Shown: positions 24,706-34,098, counted from the first letter of the stretch. The stretch is DNA of 64,000 bases from Streptomyces odontomachi (GCF_024435355.1 NZ_JAMJWG010000001.1:558001-622000), one strand, 5' to 3'. Translations and numbers: made by a program. The notes: a model not told the origin generated them from the letters alone.

Positions 24706-26394
24706 GTGGGCCAACGCGACACACCGGAGCGGGCCGGTCCCTCGACCCGGTGCGACACGCCGGAGCATGACGGGCCGCCAGGCCCTGGCGCAGCGCGCGC
24801 CCGCCAGGCTCCCGAGCAGCGGGCCGCGCACCGGCCGGACCCGGGCCGGGCAGCGGGGCGCCGGTCCCGCCGGGAAGCGCTGCGCCTGGGCGGCCTGCTG
24901 GTCCCCGCGCTGTCCGCGCCCGCGCTGCTGACCGGGTGCGGTGCCTCGCCCGGCCGCGGCGCCGGCAATGTGCTACGGGTGTCGCAGCCCACCGACCCCA
25001 CGACGCTGGATCCCCAGAAACAGGGCGACATGGCGTCGATGAACGTGCTGGTCAACATGTTCGACACGCTCACCACCCGGGGCCGTGACAACCGGCTGCA
25101 CCCACGGCTCGCCCTGTCGTGGGCGACCCGCGGCCCGCGGGTGTGGCGCTTCACGCTCCGCCCCGGGGTGACCTTCCACAACGGCGAGCCGTGCGACGCG
25201 GCAGCGGTCAAGTTCAGCATCGAGCGGCTCCTGGACCCGGCGACCAAGTCACCGATCGTGGAGCTGCGTTACGTGCGGGGCGTGAGCGTCGTCGACCGGC
25301 TGACGGTGGACGTCCACACCACGCTGCACGACCCGATCCTGCCGGACAAGCTGTCCCTGTTCGGCGGCGTCGTGGTGCCGCCGCGGCACCTGGCCGAGGT
25401 GGGCGACGACGCCTTCGCCGCGCACCCCGTCGGCACCGGCCCCTTCACCTTCGTGCACTGGCAACGCGACCACGAACTGCGCATGCGCGCCTGGGACCAC
25501 CACTGGCGGCGCCGCCCGCACATCGACGAACTGGTCTTCAGCCCCGCGCCGAACGCTTCCTCGTCCCTGGCCGCCCTCCAGAGCGGTGGGATCGACCTGG
25601 TCACCGGGCTCACCCCGGACGCGGCGCAACAGCTCGACGGCTACACCGGCGTCACCCTGGACAGCTACACCGGCATCCGCACCTCGTACCTGTCGCTGAA
25701 CACGCTGGACGACGGGCCCCTGAAGGACGCCCGGGTGCGCCAGGCCCTCAACCACGCGATCGACGTACCGCTGCTGATCAAGGCCGTGCTGGGCGGCAAG
25801 GCCCGCGAGGTGCCCGCGATGATCCCGCGCGGCGCCTTCGGGTTCGATCCCGCGGTCAAACCGTTCACCCGCTCCGTGGCGACCGCGCGCAGGCTGCTCG
25901 CCGACGCCGGCCACCCGCACGGCATCAGCACCACCCTGACCGCGTCCAACGTCGACTCCAACGTCGCCGAGGCGCTGTCCGGCCTGCTGGCCAGGGCCGG
26001 TGTGCACGCCAAGGTCGACCTGCTCGACCCCGGCACCTACGCCGCCCGGCTGACCTCCAGCAACCACGCCGCGCTCGGGCCGATGTACCTGGCGGCCAGC
26101 ACGGTCTGGACGCTGGACGGCGAGAGCATGGTGCAGTCCAACGTGCGCAGCGACCGCCGCCAGAGCCGCTGGCACTCCAAGGAGGCGGACGGGCTCGTCG
26201 ACCGCGAGGAACTCTCCGTCGACCCCGCCGCACGCAAGCGGGCCTTCTCCGACCTCCAGCGGCTGATGCGCACGCAGGCCCCCTTCGTCTTCCTCTACCA
26301 GCTCGACAACATCTACGCCCGCAACGACCGGCCGCACTGGCGGCCCGGTGCCGCAGGCGTGCTCGACATGGCCGATGCGGAGGTCTCCCGATGA
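24706..26394 (+). CDS. ABC transporter substrate-binding lipoprotein (Opp/Dpp family 5)
   Basis: 562 residues; GTG 24706 with GGAGGT 5 nt upstream (ATG 24688 also in frame). A 50-residue polar extension precedes a Tat-type signal (RRSRREALRLGG, twin Arg 55-56), a hydrophobic stretch and a lipobox LLTGC with Cys78. The mature part is SBP family 5: TDPTTLDPQKQGD, LALSWATRGPRVWRFTLRPGVTFHNGEP, and VRQALNHAID. It binds a peptide or other oligomeric/cationic solute at the outer membrane face. It is the first gene of the five-gene transporter operon. The long N-terminal extension is unusual; the true start could lie further inside, but no good codon is available. Confidence 0.88.
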   Translation: MGQRDTPERAGPSTRCDTPEHDGPPGPGAARARQAPEQRAAHRPDPGRAAGRRSRREALRLGGLLVPALSAPALLTGCGASPGRGAGNVLRVSQPTDPTTLDPQKQGDMASMNVLVNMFDTLTTRGRDNRLHPRLALSWATRGPRVWRFTLRPGVTFHNGEPCDAAAVKFSIERLLDPATKSPIVELRYVRGVSVVDRLTVDVHTTLHDPILPDKLSLFGGVVVPPRHLAEVGDDAFAAHPVGTGPFTFVHWQRDHELRMRAWDHHWRRRPHIDELVFSPAPNASSSLAALQSGGIDLVTGLTPDAAQQLDGYTGVTLDSYTGIRTSYLSLNTLDDGPLKDARVRQALNHAIDVPLLIKAVLGGKAREVPAMIPRGAFGFDPAVKPFTRSVATARRLLADAGHPHGISTTLTASNVDSNVAEALSGLLARAGVHAKVDLLDPGTYAARLTSSNHAALGPMYLAASTVWTLDGESMVQSNVRSDRRQSRWHSKEADGLVDREELSVDPAARKRAFSDLQRLMRTQAPFVFLYQLDNIYARNDRPHWRPGAAGVLDMADAEVSR

Positions 26395-27476
26395 GCCCAC
26401 GCCCCTTCCGGCACCCGCACGCCGACGCCGACGCCGTCGGCACGACGGACGCCTCCGCTGCGGACGCCGACGCCTCCGTCGGCACGACGGACGCCTCCGG
26501 TCCGACCGGCGGTGCGGCGCGGCCCGGCGGCGGTTCCGTCTCCCGCGGCACCCGGGTCCTGTGGATGGTCCTCGGCCGGGTGGCCGGCGCCCTGCTGGTG
26601 CTGCTCTGCACGGCGACGGTGTCCTTCTTCCTCGTACGGCTCTCCGGAGACCCCGTCAAACTCCTGCTGCCGCCCGACGCCACCGCCCACCAGGAGGCCG
26701 TGCTGCGCGGCAGCCTGGGCCTGGACCGGCCGCTGGTCACGCAGTACCTGGACTATCTGTGGGGGCTTCCCCGGCTCGACCTGGGCAGCTCGCTCTTCTA
26801 CCACCAACCCGTCAAGGACGTGCTCGCCGATCGGCTGCCCGCCACGCTGCAACTGGCCGCCGGCGCCCTGGTGGTCACGCTCGCGGTGGCGCTGCCCGCC
26901 GGGGTGATCGCCGCGATGCGGCGCGGGCGGGCCACCGACCGGGGTGTGATGACGGGGGTGCTGCTCGGCCAGTCCACCCCGCCGTTCTGGGTCGGCATCC
27001 TGCTGATCCTGGTGTTCGCCGTCGGGCTGCACGCCCTGCCCGCCTCCGGGTACGGCACCTTCGCCAACCTGGTCCTGCCGTCCATCACGCTGTCCGTCTA
27101 CTCCGTCGCCGTGATCGCGCGGCTGCTGCGCTCCTCGCTCATCGACGTGCTCGCCGCCGACCACATCCGCACCGCACGCGCCAAGGGCTTCGGCCCGCTG
27201 AAGGTGGTGCTCACCCACGGGCTGCGCAACGCCTCCCTGCCGGTGGTGACCGTCATCGGCCTGGAGGTCGGCAGCCTGCTCGGCGGCGCGATCCTCACCG
27301 AGCAGGTGTTCTCCTGGCCGGGCGTGGGACAGCTGACCATCGAGGCGATCTCGCACCGTGACTTCCCGCTCGTGCAGGCGGCCGTGCTGTTCTTCGCCGC
27401 GACCTTCGTCGTGGTGAACCTGCTGGTCGACCTCTCCTACCGGCTGCTCGACCCGAGGGTGAGGGCCTCCTCATGA
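26391..27476 (+). CDS. ABC transporter permease, DppB/OppB type
   Basis: 361 residues, ATGA overlap with the binding-protein gene. A polar Asp/Ala-rich N-terminal tail of about 45 residues contains two copies of VGTTDAS (22-bp DNA repeat at 26436-26457 and 26478-26499). Six membrane segments follow, with the DppB signatures SGDPVKLLLPPDAT, YGTFANLVLPSITL and the EAA-type loop RTARAKGFGPLKVVLTHGLRN. It forms the channel with the DppC-type protein encoded next. Confidence 0.9.
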   Translation: MSPRPFRHPHADADAVGTTDASAADADASVGTTDASGPTGGAARPGGGSVSRGTRVLWMVLGRVAGALLVLLCTATVSFFLVRLSGDPVKLLLPPDATAHQEAVLRGSLGLDRPLVTQYLDYLWGLPRLDLGSSLFYHQPVKDVLADRLPATLQLAAGALVVTLAVALPAGVIAAMRRGRATDRGVMTGVLLGQSTPPFWVGILLILVFAVGLHALPASGYGTFANLVLPSITLSVYSVAVIARLLRSSLIDVLAADHIRTARAKGFGPLKVVLTHGLRNASLPVVTVIGLEVGSLLGGAILTEQVFSWPGVGQLTIEAISHRDFPLVQAAVLFFAATFVVVNLLVDLSYRLLDPRVRASS

Positions 27477-28387
27477 CCGTCGTCTCCACCACTGAACGCC
27501 CGAACGCCGCTACGGAGGCGGAACGCCACGGGCCGCGGTCGGCGGCGCTGCGTACCCTGCTGCGCAACCGGCTCGCCCGCACGGCACTGGCGTTCCTCGC
27601 GCTGTTGCTGCTCACGGCCGTCCTCGCACCGTTGTTCGCGCCCGCCGACCCCAACGCGCAGGACCTGCTGATGCGGTTGCGCCCACCGGCCTGGCAGAGC
27701 GGCGGCTCCGGCGCCCATCCGCTCGGCACCGACCAGCTCGGCCGCGACATGCTCTCCCGCGTCGTCTACGGCACCCGGGTCTCCCTGCTGGTCGGCGCGG
27801 GCGCCGCGGTGCTCGCCGGGGTGGTCGGAACCGTGGTCGGGCTCGCCGCCGGGTTCTTCGGCGGCTGGCTCGACCGGGTGCTGATGCGGCTCGCCGACAT
27901 CCAACTCGCCTTCCCGCCGATCCTGCTGGCCCTGGCGATCGTGGGCTTCCTCGGCTCCGGGCTGTGGTACGTGATCCTCGTCCTGGGCTTCACGGGCTGG
28001 GTGTCCTACGCCCGGGTGGTGCGCTCGGAGGTGCTGTCGCTGCGCTCGCGCGACTTCATCACGGAGGCGCGCGCCATCGGCGTCACCGACGGCGCCATCA
28101 TGCGCCGGCACCTGCTGCCGAACGTCATGGCGCCGCTCGCCACCATCGCCACCCTGCACGTGGCCGCGGCCATCGTCGCCGAGGCCTCGCTGAGCTACCT
28201 CGGGCTCGGCGTGCCCAAGGAGACCGTCACCTGGGGCTCGATGCTCGCCGACGGCCAGCTGTACCTGGGCACGTCGTGGTGGGTCGCGGTCTTCCCCGGC
28301 GTGGCCCTGATGCTCACCTCGCTCGCCATCAACATCACGGGCGACGCCCTGCGGGACGTCGCGGACCCGAAGGCGTACCGCCGATGA
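27473..28387 (+). CDS. ABC transporter permease, DppC/OppC type
   Basis: 304 residues, overlapping the DppB-type gene by 4 nt. A short basic N-terminus, the DppC hallmark HPLGTDQLGRDMLSRVVYGTR, six membrane segments, and the cytoplasmic coupling loop ITEARAIGVTDGAIMRRHLLPN are visible. Near the C-terminus LGLGVPKETVTWGSML is typical of the family. Confidence 0.92.
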   Translation: MTVVSTTERPNAATEAERHGPRSAALRTLLRNRLARTALAFLALLLLTAVLAPLFAPADPNAQDLLMRLRPPAWQSGGSGAHPLGTDQLGRDMLSRVVYGTRVSLLVGAGAAVLAGVVGTVVGLAAGFFGGWLDRVLMRLADIQLAFPPILLALAIVGFLGSGLWYVILVLGFTGWVSYARVVRSEVLSLRSRDFITEARAIGVTDGAIMRRHLLPNVMAPLATIATLHVAAAIVAEASLSYLGLGVPKETVTWGSMLADGQLYLGTSWWVAVFPGVALMLTSLAINITGDALRDVADPKAYRR

Positions 28388-29217
28388 ACGACCTGCAACC
28401 CGACCGGGACCCCGCCGAGCGCGGGCCGCTGCTCGACATCGTCGGCCTCCGCGTCGACTTCCGGCTCGACGACTCCGTCGTGCACGCCGTCCGGGGCGTG
28501 GACCTGAGGGTCGCGGCCGGCGAGACCGTCGCCGTCGTCGGGGAGTCCGGCAGCGGCAAGACCGCCACCGCGCTGTCCGTGCTGCGGCTGAACCCCGAGC
28601 CCCCGTGCGCGTACCCGGGCGGTGAGATCCGCTTCGACGGACGCGATCTGCTCACCCTGTCCGAACCGGAGCTGTGCCGGATCCGGGGCCGGGACATCTC
28701 GATGGTGTTCCAGGACCCGATGACCAGCCTCGATCCGCTCCAGCGGGTCGGCACCCAGGTCGCCGAAGTGCTCCGCCACCACCGGGGAGTGTCCCGCGCG
28801 CAGGCGCGCAAGACGGCGCTGGCGGCGCTGGCGGAGGTGGGCATCCCCGAACCGGAACGCCGCTACCGGCAGTACCCGCACGAGCTGTCCGGAGGCCTGC
28901 GCCAGCGGGTGATGATCGCAACGGCGCTGGTGACCCGGCCGCGGGTGCTCATCGCCGACGAGCCCACCACCGCCCTGGACGTCACCGTGCAGCGCCAGAT
29001 CCTGGATCTGCTGCTCGATCTGCAACGGCGGCACGGCATGGCGATCGTGCTGATCACCCATGACCTGGGCGTGGTGGCCGAGACCGCCGACCACGTCGTG
29101 GTGATGCACCACGGCCGGGTCGTGGAGAGCGGCACCGCACTCGACGTCTTCGACCACCCCGCGGACGACTACACCCGCCGTCTGCTGGCCGCCACCCCCC
29201 GTCTGGAGCGGGCATGA
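28384..29217 (+). CDS. ABC transporter ATPase, DppD/OppD type
   Basis: 277 residues, ATGA overlap. Walker A GESGSGKT (about residue 53), Q-loop MVFQDPMTSLDPLQ, signature LSGGLRQRVMIA and Walker B VLIADEPTTALD with the switch His (ITHDLG) are all present. It is intact and expected to energise the transporter as a heterodimer with the following ATPase. It is slightly short at the C-terminus compared with OppD proteins that carry an Fe-S-type tail. Confidence 0.92.
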   Translation: MNDLQPDRDPAERGPLLDIVGLRVDFRLDDSVVHAVRGVDLRVAAGETVAVVGESGSGKTATALSVLRLNPEPPCAYPGGEIRFDGRDLLTLSEPELCRIRGRDISMVFQDPMTSLDPLQRVGTQVAEVLRHHRGVSRAQARKTALAALAEVGIPEPERRYRQYPHELSGGLRQRVMIATALVTRPRVLIADEPTTALDVTVQRQILDLLLDLQRRHGMAIVLITHDLGVVAETADHVVVMHHGRVVESGTALDVFDHPADDYTRRLLAATPRLERA

Positions 29218-30164
29218 CCACCACCACACCGACCCCCACGGCCACCCCCGCCGCCCCGGTCCTCGTCGAGCTGACCGGCCTGCGCAAGGAGTTCGGCGGC
29301 GCGGCGGGCGGCGTCGCGGTCGACGACGTGTCCCTGACCGTGCACGAGGGCGAGACGCTGGCGCTGGTCGGCGAGTCGGGCTGCGGCAAGACGACCCTGA
29401 CGCGGCTGCTGCTGCGGCTGCTCACGCCCACCGCGGGACGGGTCAGCTTCGCCGGCCGGGACCTGGCCACGCTCTCCCCCGAGGAGCTGCGCCGCCTGCG
29501 GCGCCAGATGCAGGTGGTCCTCCAGGATCCGTACTCCAGCATGAACCCGCGCTGGCGGATCGCCGACATCGTCGCGGAACCGCTGGTCACCCATGACCCG
29601 GCGGCCCGCGGGCGGCGCGGCAGGGCAGGGACCCGGCGGCGGGTGGGCGAACTGCTGGAGGCGGTCGGCCTGACGGCCCAGATGCAGGACCGCTATCCGC
29701 ACGAGTTCTCCGGCGGTCAGCGCCAGAGGGTCTCGATCGCCCGGGCCCTGGCCCTGGAGCCGCGCCTGGTGGTCCTCGACGAGCCGACCAGCGCGCTGGA
29801 CGTCTCCGTGCAGGCCCGCATCCTTGACCTGCTCGCCGAGTTGCAGCAACGGCACGGCCTGACGTACGTCTTCGTCTCGCACAACCTCGCCGTGGTCCAG
29901 CAGGTGGCCGACCGGGTCGCCGTGATGCGCAGGGGGCGCATCGTGGAGGTGGGCGACGCGGCACAGGTCTTCCACGCGCCCCGGCACCCGTACACCCGGC
30001 AACTGCTGGACGCCGTACCGATCCCCGACCCACGCCGGGCCCGCCGCGCGGGCGGTACGGCGCCGCAGGCCCCGGCGGACGCGGTGGTGCCTGCGGACGG
30101 GGCGGGGGCAGACGAAGCCGTCCCGGACGGCGGCGGGGCGGTGGACCCGGGCGGCGCGCCGTGA
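29214..30164 (+). CDS. ABC transporter ATPase, DppF/OppF type
   Basis: 316 residues, ATGA overlap. Walker A GESGCGKTT, Q-loop VVLQDPYSSMNPRW (the DppF-specific YSSMNPR), signature FSGGQRQRVSIA, Walker B LVVLDEPTSALD and the switch His in VSHNLA are all intact. The C-terminus has the family YTRQLLDAVPIPDP segment and then a low-complexity Ala/Asp/Gly tail. It ends the transporter operon 44 bp before the convergent ROK gene; that short gap holds no clear terminator. Confidence 0.92.
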   Translation: MTTTTPTPTATPAAPVLVELTGLRKEFGGAAGGVAVDDVSLTVHEGETLALVGESGCGKTTLTRLLLRLLTPTAGRVSFAGRDLATLSPEELRRLRRQMQVVLQDPYSSMNPRWRIADIVAEPLVTHDPAARGRRGRAGTRRRVGELLEAVGLTAQMQDRYPHEFSGGQRQRVSIARALALEPRLVVLDEPTSALDVSVQARILDLLAELQQRHGLTYVFVSHNLAVVQQVADRVAVMRRGRIVEVGDAAQVFHAPRHPYTRQLLDAVPIPDPRRARRAGGTAPQAPADAVVPADGAGADEAVPDGGGAVDPGGAP

Positions 30165-30208
30165 GCCCGCCCGGCCCGCCGTACCCACGGCCCCCGCGCC
30201 AGCCGTGC

Positions 30209-31168
30209 CTACACGTGGGACAGGACGAGCCCCGCGCCGCCCAGCAGGGCCACGTCGTCGACGGCCGCCTCGCTGACCAGCACCCGGGGCAGTTCCGCGG
30301 CCACCGCCGCACCGTCGCGGCGCAACCGCCGCTCGATCAGCGCCCGGAAGCGCTCGCCGCCGTCCCGTGCCTCGCCGTGCAACACGAAGAGGCCGGGCGC
30401 GAACAACTGCTGCACGTTCACCAGGCCCAGGGCGAGGTTGTCGGCGTACTCCTCGACCACCTCGCGGGCCGCCGCGCCGTCCTGCCGGGACAGCGTGCCC
30501 AGGGACGCCTCGGTGCCGAGCCCGGCCGCTGCCGCCCGGGCCCGCAGCCAGCGGGTGGTGGCCAGCGTCTTCCAGCAGCCGCGGCCACCACAGGTGCAGC
30601 GCTCACCGCTGGCCGACACGGTCATGTGGGCGCCGCTGCGCCCGCCGTGCGGAGCCAGCACCTCGCCGTCGTAGAGGATGCCCACGCCCAGCACCTCACC
30701 GGTCGACACCGACGCGAAGGTGCGCCGCCCACGGCCGGCACCGAACCAGCGGTCGCCGAGCACCTGGAGCCGCGCCCGGTGCTCGACGTGCACCGGTACC
30801 CCGGTCAGGTCGTGCAGCCGCGCGGCGACCGGATAGCCGTGCAGCGCGGGCGCGTCGTTGACCTCGGTGATCACGCCCGCGTCCGGGTCGACGAGCCCGG
30901 CCGCCGCGATGCCGATGCCGACCGGCCGCCGGTCGGCGAAGACGCCGGCGGACCGGGCGAGGGCCGCATCGACCTCCGCGGGCCGCGGCACGGCGGCGTC
31001 GTACGCCACCTCCGACCGGTCGAGCACCCGGCCCGAGACGGTGAGGACCGCCGAGCGGATCCGCCCGGGCAGCAACTCGACCGCTCCCAGCATGCGGGGC
31101 GCGGACGGGGTGGACGGTTCCGGCGCGGGCTCGGGCACCAACCGCAGCGAAGGACGTTCATGGACCAT
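30209..31168 (-). CDS. ROK-family protein with degenerate kinase motifs
   Basis: 319 residues; ATG 31168. The ROK zinc/sugar signature is present (GAHMTVSASGERCTCGGRGCWKTL). The N-terminal ATP motif DxGGTK is replaced (GAVELLPGRIRSAVL), and the catalytic Asp region VENDxNA reads VEHRARLQVLGDRW. There is no N-terminal helix-turn-helix. It therefore looks neither like an active sugar kinase nor a standard ROK repressor. It may bind a sugar or amino sugar as a regulatory subunit, or be decaying. It is divergent from the creatininase gene (46 bp gap). Confidence 0.75.
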   Translation of the reverse strand: MVHERPSLRLVPEPAPEPSTPSAPRMLGAVELLPGRIRSAVLTVSGRVLDRSEVAYDAAVPRPAEVDAALARSAGVFADRRPVGIGIAAAGLVDPDAGVITEVNDAPALHGYPVAARLHDLTGVPVHVEHRARLQVLGDRWFGAGRGRRTFASVSTGEVLGVGILYDGEVLAPHGGRSGAHMTVSASGERCTCGGRGCWKTLATTRWLRARAAAAGLGTEASLGTLSRQDGAAAREVVEEYADNLALGLVNVQQLFAPGLFVLHGEARDGGERFRALIERRLRRDGAAVAAELPRVLVSEAAVDDVALLGGAGLVLSHV

Positions 31169-31214
31169 GCGCCGACTCTGCCACGCCGGGCATTTCGGAT
31201 GGGAGAGCCCTGAG

Positions 31215-32144
31215 ATGACGAAAGCCAGCACGATGAGCCCAGCCACCGGACCCGACCCGGACTCCGGCACCCCGAACGCCACCGACCCGACCACCCACCA
31301 CCCCGGCCACGATCCCGGCACCGCCGGCGAACCGGCCCACCTCACCCGGCTCACCTGGCGCGCGGTGCGCGACGCCGGGGCGCACGCCATCGCGTTGCTG
31401 CCGATCGGCTCGCAGGAGCAGCACGCCGGACATCTGCCGATGGGCACGGACACAATGCTCGTCGAGGCCGTCACCGACCGGGCGACGGCCCTGCTCACCG
31501 CGGAACCGGACGCGCCCGCGCTGGTACGGCTGCCCACCCTGCCCTTCGGGCACAGCCCGCACCATCTCTTCGCCGCCGCGCTGTCGCTCTCCGCGCCCAC
31601 CCTGGCCGCCGTCCTGGACGACCTGCTGGAGTCGCTGGTGACCAGCGGCTACCGCCGGATCATGGTGGTCAACGGGCACGGCGGCAACGACGAGATCATG
31701 CGGCTCGCCGTGAAGCGCTTCGCGCTGCGCGCCCCGGCCACCGTGGCGGCGTGCTCGTACTGGACGCTCGCGACCGGAGAGGAGTCCGCGGAGCGCCCGG
31801 CGCGCACCCCGGGGCACGCCGGCTGGTTCGAGACCTCGCTGATGCTTGCCGCCCACCCCGACCTGGTGCGCACCCCGGTGCCGGTGCGCGCCCCCGTGGA
31901 GCCGCCGCTGTTCGACCGGCCGCCGTACCCGGGCCTGACCGTCGAGCGGCACGGCGAGTGGCAGCGGGTCGGCGGCGCCACCGACGACGCCTCCGAGGCC
32001 GACGCGGAGCTCGGCCGCCGGCTGCTGGACGACCGGGCCCGGGGCCTGGCCCGGGCGATCCGCGCGTTCGACGCGGCAGCCCCCGCGGCGGAGCCGTCCG
32101 CCACCGCGGACCAGACGACCGCCCACGCGCGAGGAGAGGCATGA
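31215..32144 (+). CDS. Creatininase-family amidohydrolase
   Basis: 309 residues; ATG 31215 after GGGAGAG. The family hydrolyses cyclic or linear amides with two metal ions. Ligand motifs are visible: LLPIGSQEQHAGHLPMGTDT (Glu, His, Asp) and VVNGHGGN. A disordered Pro/Thr/His-rich N-terminus of about 45 residues precedes the domain. It overlaps the enolase-superfamily gene by 4 nt, so the two probably act on successive steps for the compound brought in by the upstream transporter. The substrate cannot be named. Confidence 0.85.
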   Translation: MTKASTMSPATGPDPDSGTPNATDPTTHHPGHDPGTAGEPAHLTRLTWRAVRDAGAHAIALLPIGSQEQHAGHLPMGTDTMLVEAVTDRATALLTAEPDAPALVRLPTLPFGHSPHHLFAAALSLSAPTLAAVLDDLLESLVTSGYRRIMVVNGHGGNDEIMRLAVKRFALRAPATVAACSYWTLATGEESAERPARTPGHAGWFETSLMLAAHPDLVRTPVPVRAPVEPPLFDRPPYPGLTVERHGEWQRVGGATDDASEADAELGRRLLDDRARGLARAIRAFDAAAPAAEPSATADQTTAHARGEA

Positions 32145-33268
32145 AGATCACCGACATCGAGGTGCAGGTCGTGAACCTGCCCCTCACCAACCCGTTCACC
32201 AGCTCCTTCGAGACCAAGACCGGGGAGACGCGCACCGTGGTCCGGCTGCGCACGGACGACGGTCTGGAGGGCTGGGGCGAGACCATGTGGGGGAGGCCGG
32301 TCGCCGCGATCATCGAGTCGATCGCCGGGGACCTGATCGGCTCCAGCCCGTTCGCGCTGGAGCGTTTCCACCGCAAGCAGCACATGGTGCCGTTCTTCTA
32401 CGGCTATCTCGGCTACGCGGCGATCGCGGCCCTGGACGTGGCCTGCTGGGACGTGATGGGGAAGGCCACCGGCCAGTCCGTCACCGACCTGCTCGGCGGT
32501 CCGGTACGCGACGAGGTGCCCATCACCGCACTGGTGACCCGCGCGGACGCGCTCGGCGCCGGCGCCGCCGCGCTGCCGGCGGCCCTCGCCGACCATGCGG
32601 CACGGGTGGTCGCCGAGGGCGGCTTCGAGGCGGTCAAGCTGAAGGGCACCCGGGACGTCGAGGGCGACGTGGCGATCCTGCGGGCGCTGCGGGCGGCCCT
32701 GCCGGGGGTGAACCTGCGGGTGGACCCGAACGCCGCCTGGTCCGTGCCGGACGCGGTGCGGGCCGGGATCGCCCTGGAAGAGCTCGACCTGGAGTACCTG
32801 GAGGACCCCTGCGTGGGCATCGAGGGCATGAGCCAGGTGGCGGCCAAGGTGCGCATCCCGCTGTGCACCAACATGTGCGTCGTCCGCTTCGAGGACTTCG
32901 CCCCCGCGGTGCGGCTGAACGCGGTGGACGTGGTGCACGGCGACGTCTACAAGTGGGGCGGCATCGCGGCCACCAAGGCGCTCGCGGCGCACTGCGAGAC
33001 GTTCGGGCTCGGCATGAACCTGCACAGCGGGGGAGAGCTGGGCATCGCGACCGCCGCGCACCTGGCCGTGGTGGCCAGCACGCCGGTGCTCTCGCGGGCC
33101 ATCGACAGCATGTACTACCTGCACGCCGACGACATCGTGGAGCCGTTGCACCTCGAAGCGGGCCGGCTGCGGGTGCCGGACGGGCCCGGCCTCGGGGTCC
33201 GGGTGGACGAGGACAAGCTGCGGCACTTCGCGGCGGTCAACGAGCGCGACGGGGACCTGACGGGGTGA
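32141..33268 (+). CDS. Enolase-superfamily enzyme, glucarate dehydratase-like
   Basis: 375 residues; ATG 32141 after GAGGAGAGG. It has the N-terminal capping domain and the (beta/alpha)7-beta barrel of the mandelate racemase/muconate cycloisomerase group. The base KxK is KLKG (about residue 165), metal ligands lie in RVDPNAAW and LEDP, and the C-terminal acid/base segment reads GMNLHSGGELGIATAAHLA, the placement seen in glucarate/galactarate dehydratases. It probably abstracts the alpha proton of an acid sugar or related carboxylate. A terminator-like hairpin follows at 33276. Confidence 0.82.
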   Translation: MKITDIEVQVVNLPLTNPFTSSFETKTGETRTVVRLRTDDGLEGWGETMWGRPVAAIIESIAGDLIGSSPFALERFHRKQHMVPFFYGYLGYAAIAALDVACWDVMGKATGQSVTDLLGGPVRDEVPITALVTRADALGAGAAALPAALADHAARVVAEGGFEAVKLKGTRDVEGDVAILRALRAALPGVNLRVDPNAAWSVPDAVRAGIALEELDLEYLEDPCVGIEGMSQVAAKVRIPLCTNMCVVRFEDFAPAVRLNAVDVVHGDVYKWGGIAATKALAAHCETFGLGMNLHSGGELGIATAAHLAVVASTPVLSRAIDSMYYLHADDIVEPLHLEAGRLRVPDGPGLGVRVDEDKLRHFAAVNERDGDLTG

Positions 33269-33275
33269 GACCGCC

Positions 33276-33309
33276 GGCGGCCGTCACTCACGCGGTGCGG
33301 ACGGCCGCC
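33276..33309. terminator. Hairpin terminator between enolase-like gene and folE
   Basis: GGCGGCCGTC (33276-33285) pairs perfectly with GACGGCCGCC (33300-33309) over a 14-nt loop, directly after the enolase-like stop and before the convergent folE stop. It can serve both transcripts. Confidence 0.6.
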
Positions 33310-33352
33310 TTGCAGCGGGAAGCCATGCGTGAACGCCGGCGGGTGCCGAGGA

Positions 33353-34078
33353 CTACGCGGAGATGCCGGTGAGGGCGAGGAACTCGCCGCGCGAGCGGGC
33401 GTCGTCGCGCAGGGTGCCGAGCAGCGTGGAGGTCAGGGTGCTGGAGCCGGTGGCCCGTACCCCGCGCAGGGTCATGCAGGTGTGCTCCGCCTCGATGACG
33501 ACGCCGACCCCCTTGGGTTCCAGATGGGTCTGGAGCCAGTCGGCGACCTGCTTGGTGAGGCGCTCCTGCACCTGCGGGCGGCAGGCGAAGTGCTCGACGA
33601 CACGGGCCAGTTTCGACAGGCCCAGGATGCGCCGGCCGGGCAGGTAGCCGACATGGGCGGTGCCGACGAAGGGCAGCAGATGGTGCTCGCACACCGAACG
33701 CAGCGGGATGCTGCGCGCCAGCACCAGTTCGTCGTAGTCCTCGTCGTTGGGGAAGGTCGTCAGGTCGAACGGGCGCGGGCTGAACAACTCGGCGTAGGCG
33801 CGTGCCATGCGGCCCGGGGTGCTGCGCAGGCTCTCGGTGTCGGTACTGATGCCCAGGGCCCGCAGGAACCGTCCGGCGGCGGCCTCGGCCGCGACCAGGT
33901 CGACACCGTCGGTGTCGTGGACGACGCGCAGCGGGGCCGTGACGGGCGCCGCGGACCCGGGGCCCTCCGAGCCGGACTGCGGGTCGAACGGAGGCCCGTA
34001 CGAGTCCGCGAGAGCGGCGCTGCCCCGCCGTATCGCCCGCTCCGTGCGCTCCTTCTGCCGGTGCAACCGATCGGTCAT
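33353..34078 (-). CDS. folE: GTP cyclohydrolase I
   Basis: 241 residues; ATG 34078 with AAAGGAGG 8 nt upstream. It converts GTP to 7,8-dihydroneopterin triphosphate for folate and pterin synthesis. The zinc and active-site motif SVCEHHLLPF (C130, H132, H133) and the second zinc Cys in HTCMTLRGV are present, with STPGRMARAYAELF typical of the type IA enzyme. A 60-residue N-terminal extension is longer than average. It stands alone, divergent from an HTH regulator, rather than in the usual folate operon, so it may be an extra, regulated copy. Confidence 0.93.
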   Translation of the reverse strand: MTDRLHRQKERTERAIRRGSAALADSYGPPFDPQSGSEGPGSAAPVTAPLRVVHDTDGVDLVAAEAAAGRFLRALGISTDTESLRSTPGRMARAYAELFSPRPFDLTTFPNDEDYDELVLARSIPLRSVCEHHLLPFVGTAHVGYLPGRRILGLSKLARVVEHFACRPQVQERLTKQVADWLQTHLEPKGVGVVIEAEHTCMTLRGVRATGSSTLTSTLLGTLRDDARSRGEFLALTGISA

Positions 34079-34098
34079 CGCAAGAGCCTCCTTTTTCG

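Noticed and set aside
32141..33268. Calling the enolase-superfamily gene a muconate cycloisomerase or Ala-Glu epimerase
   Set aside because: The C-terminal HSGGELGIATAAHLA segment fits the glucarate-dehydratase placement of the catalytic His better than the Lys-Lys epimerase pattern.
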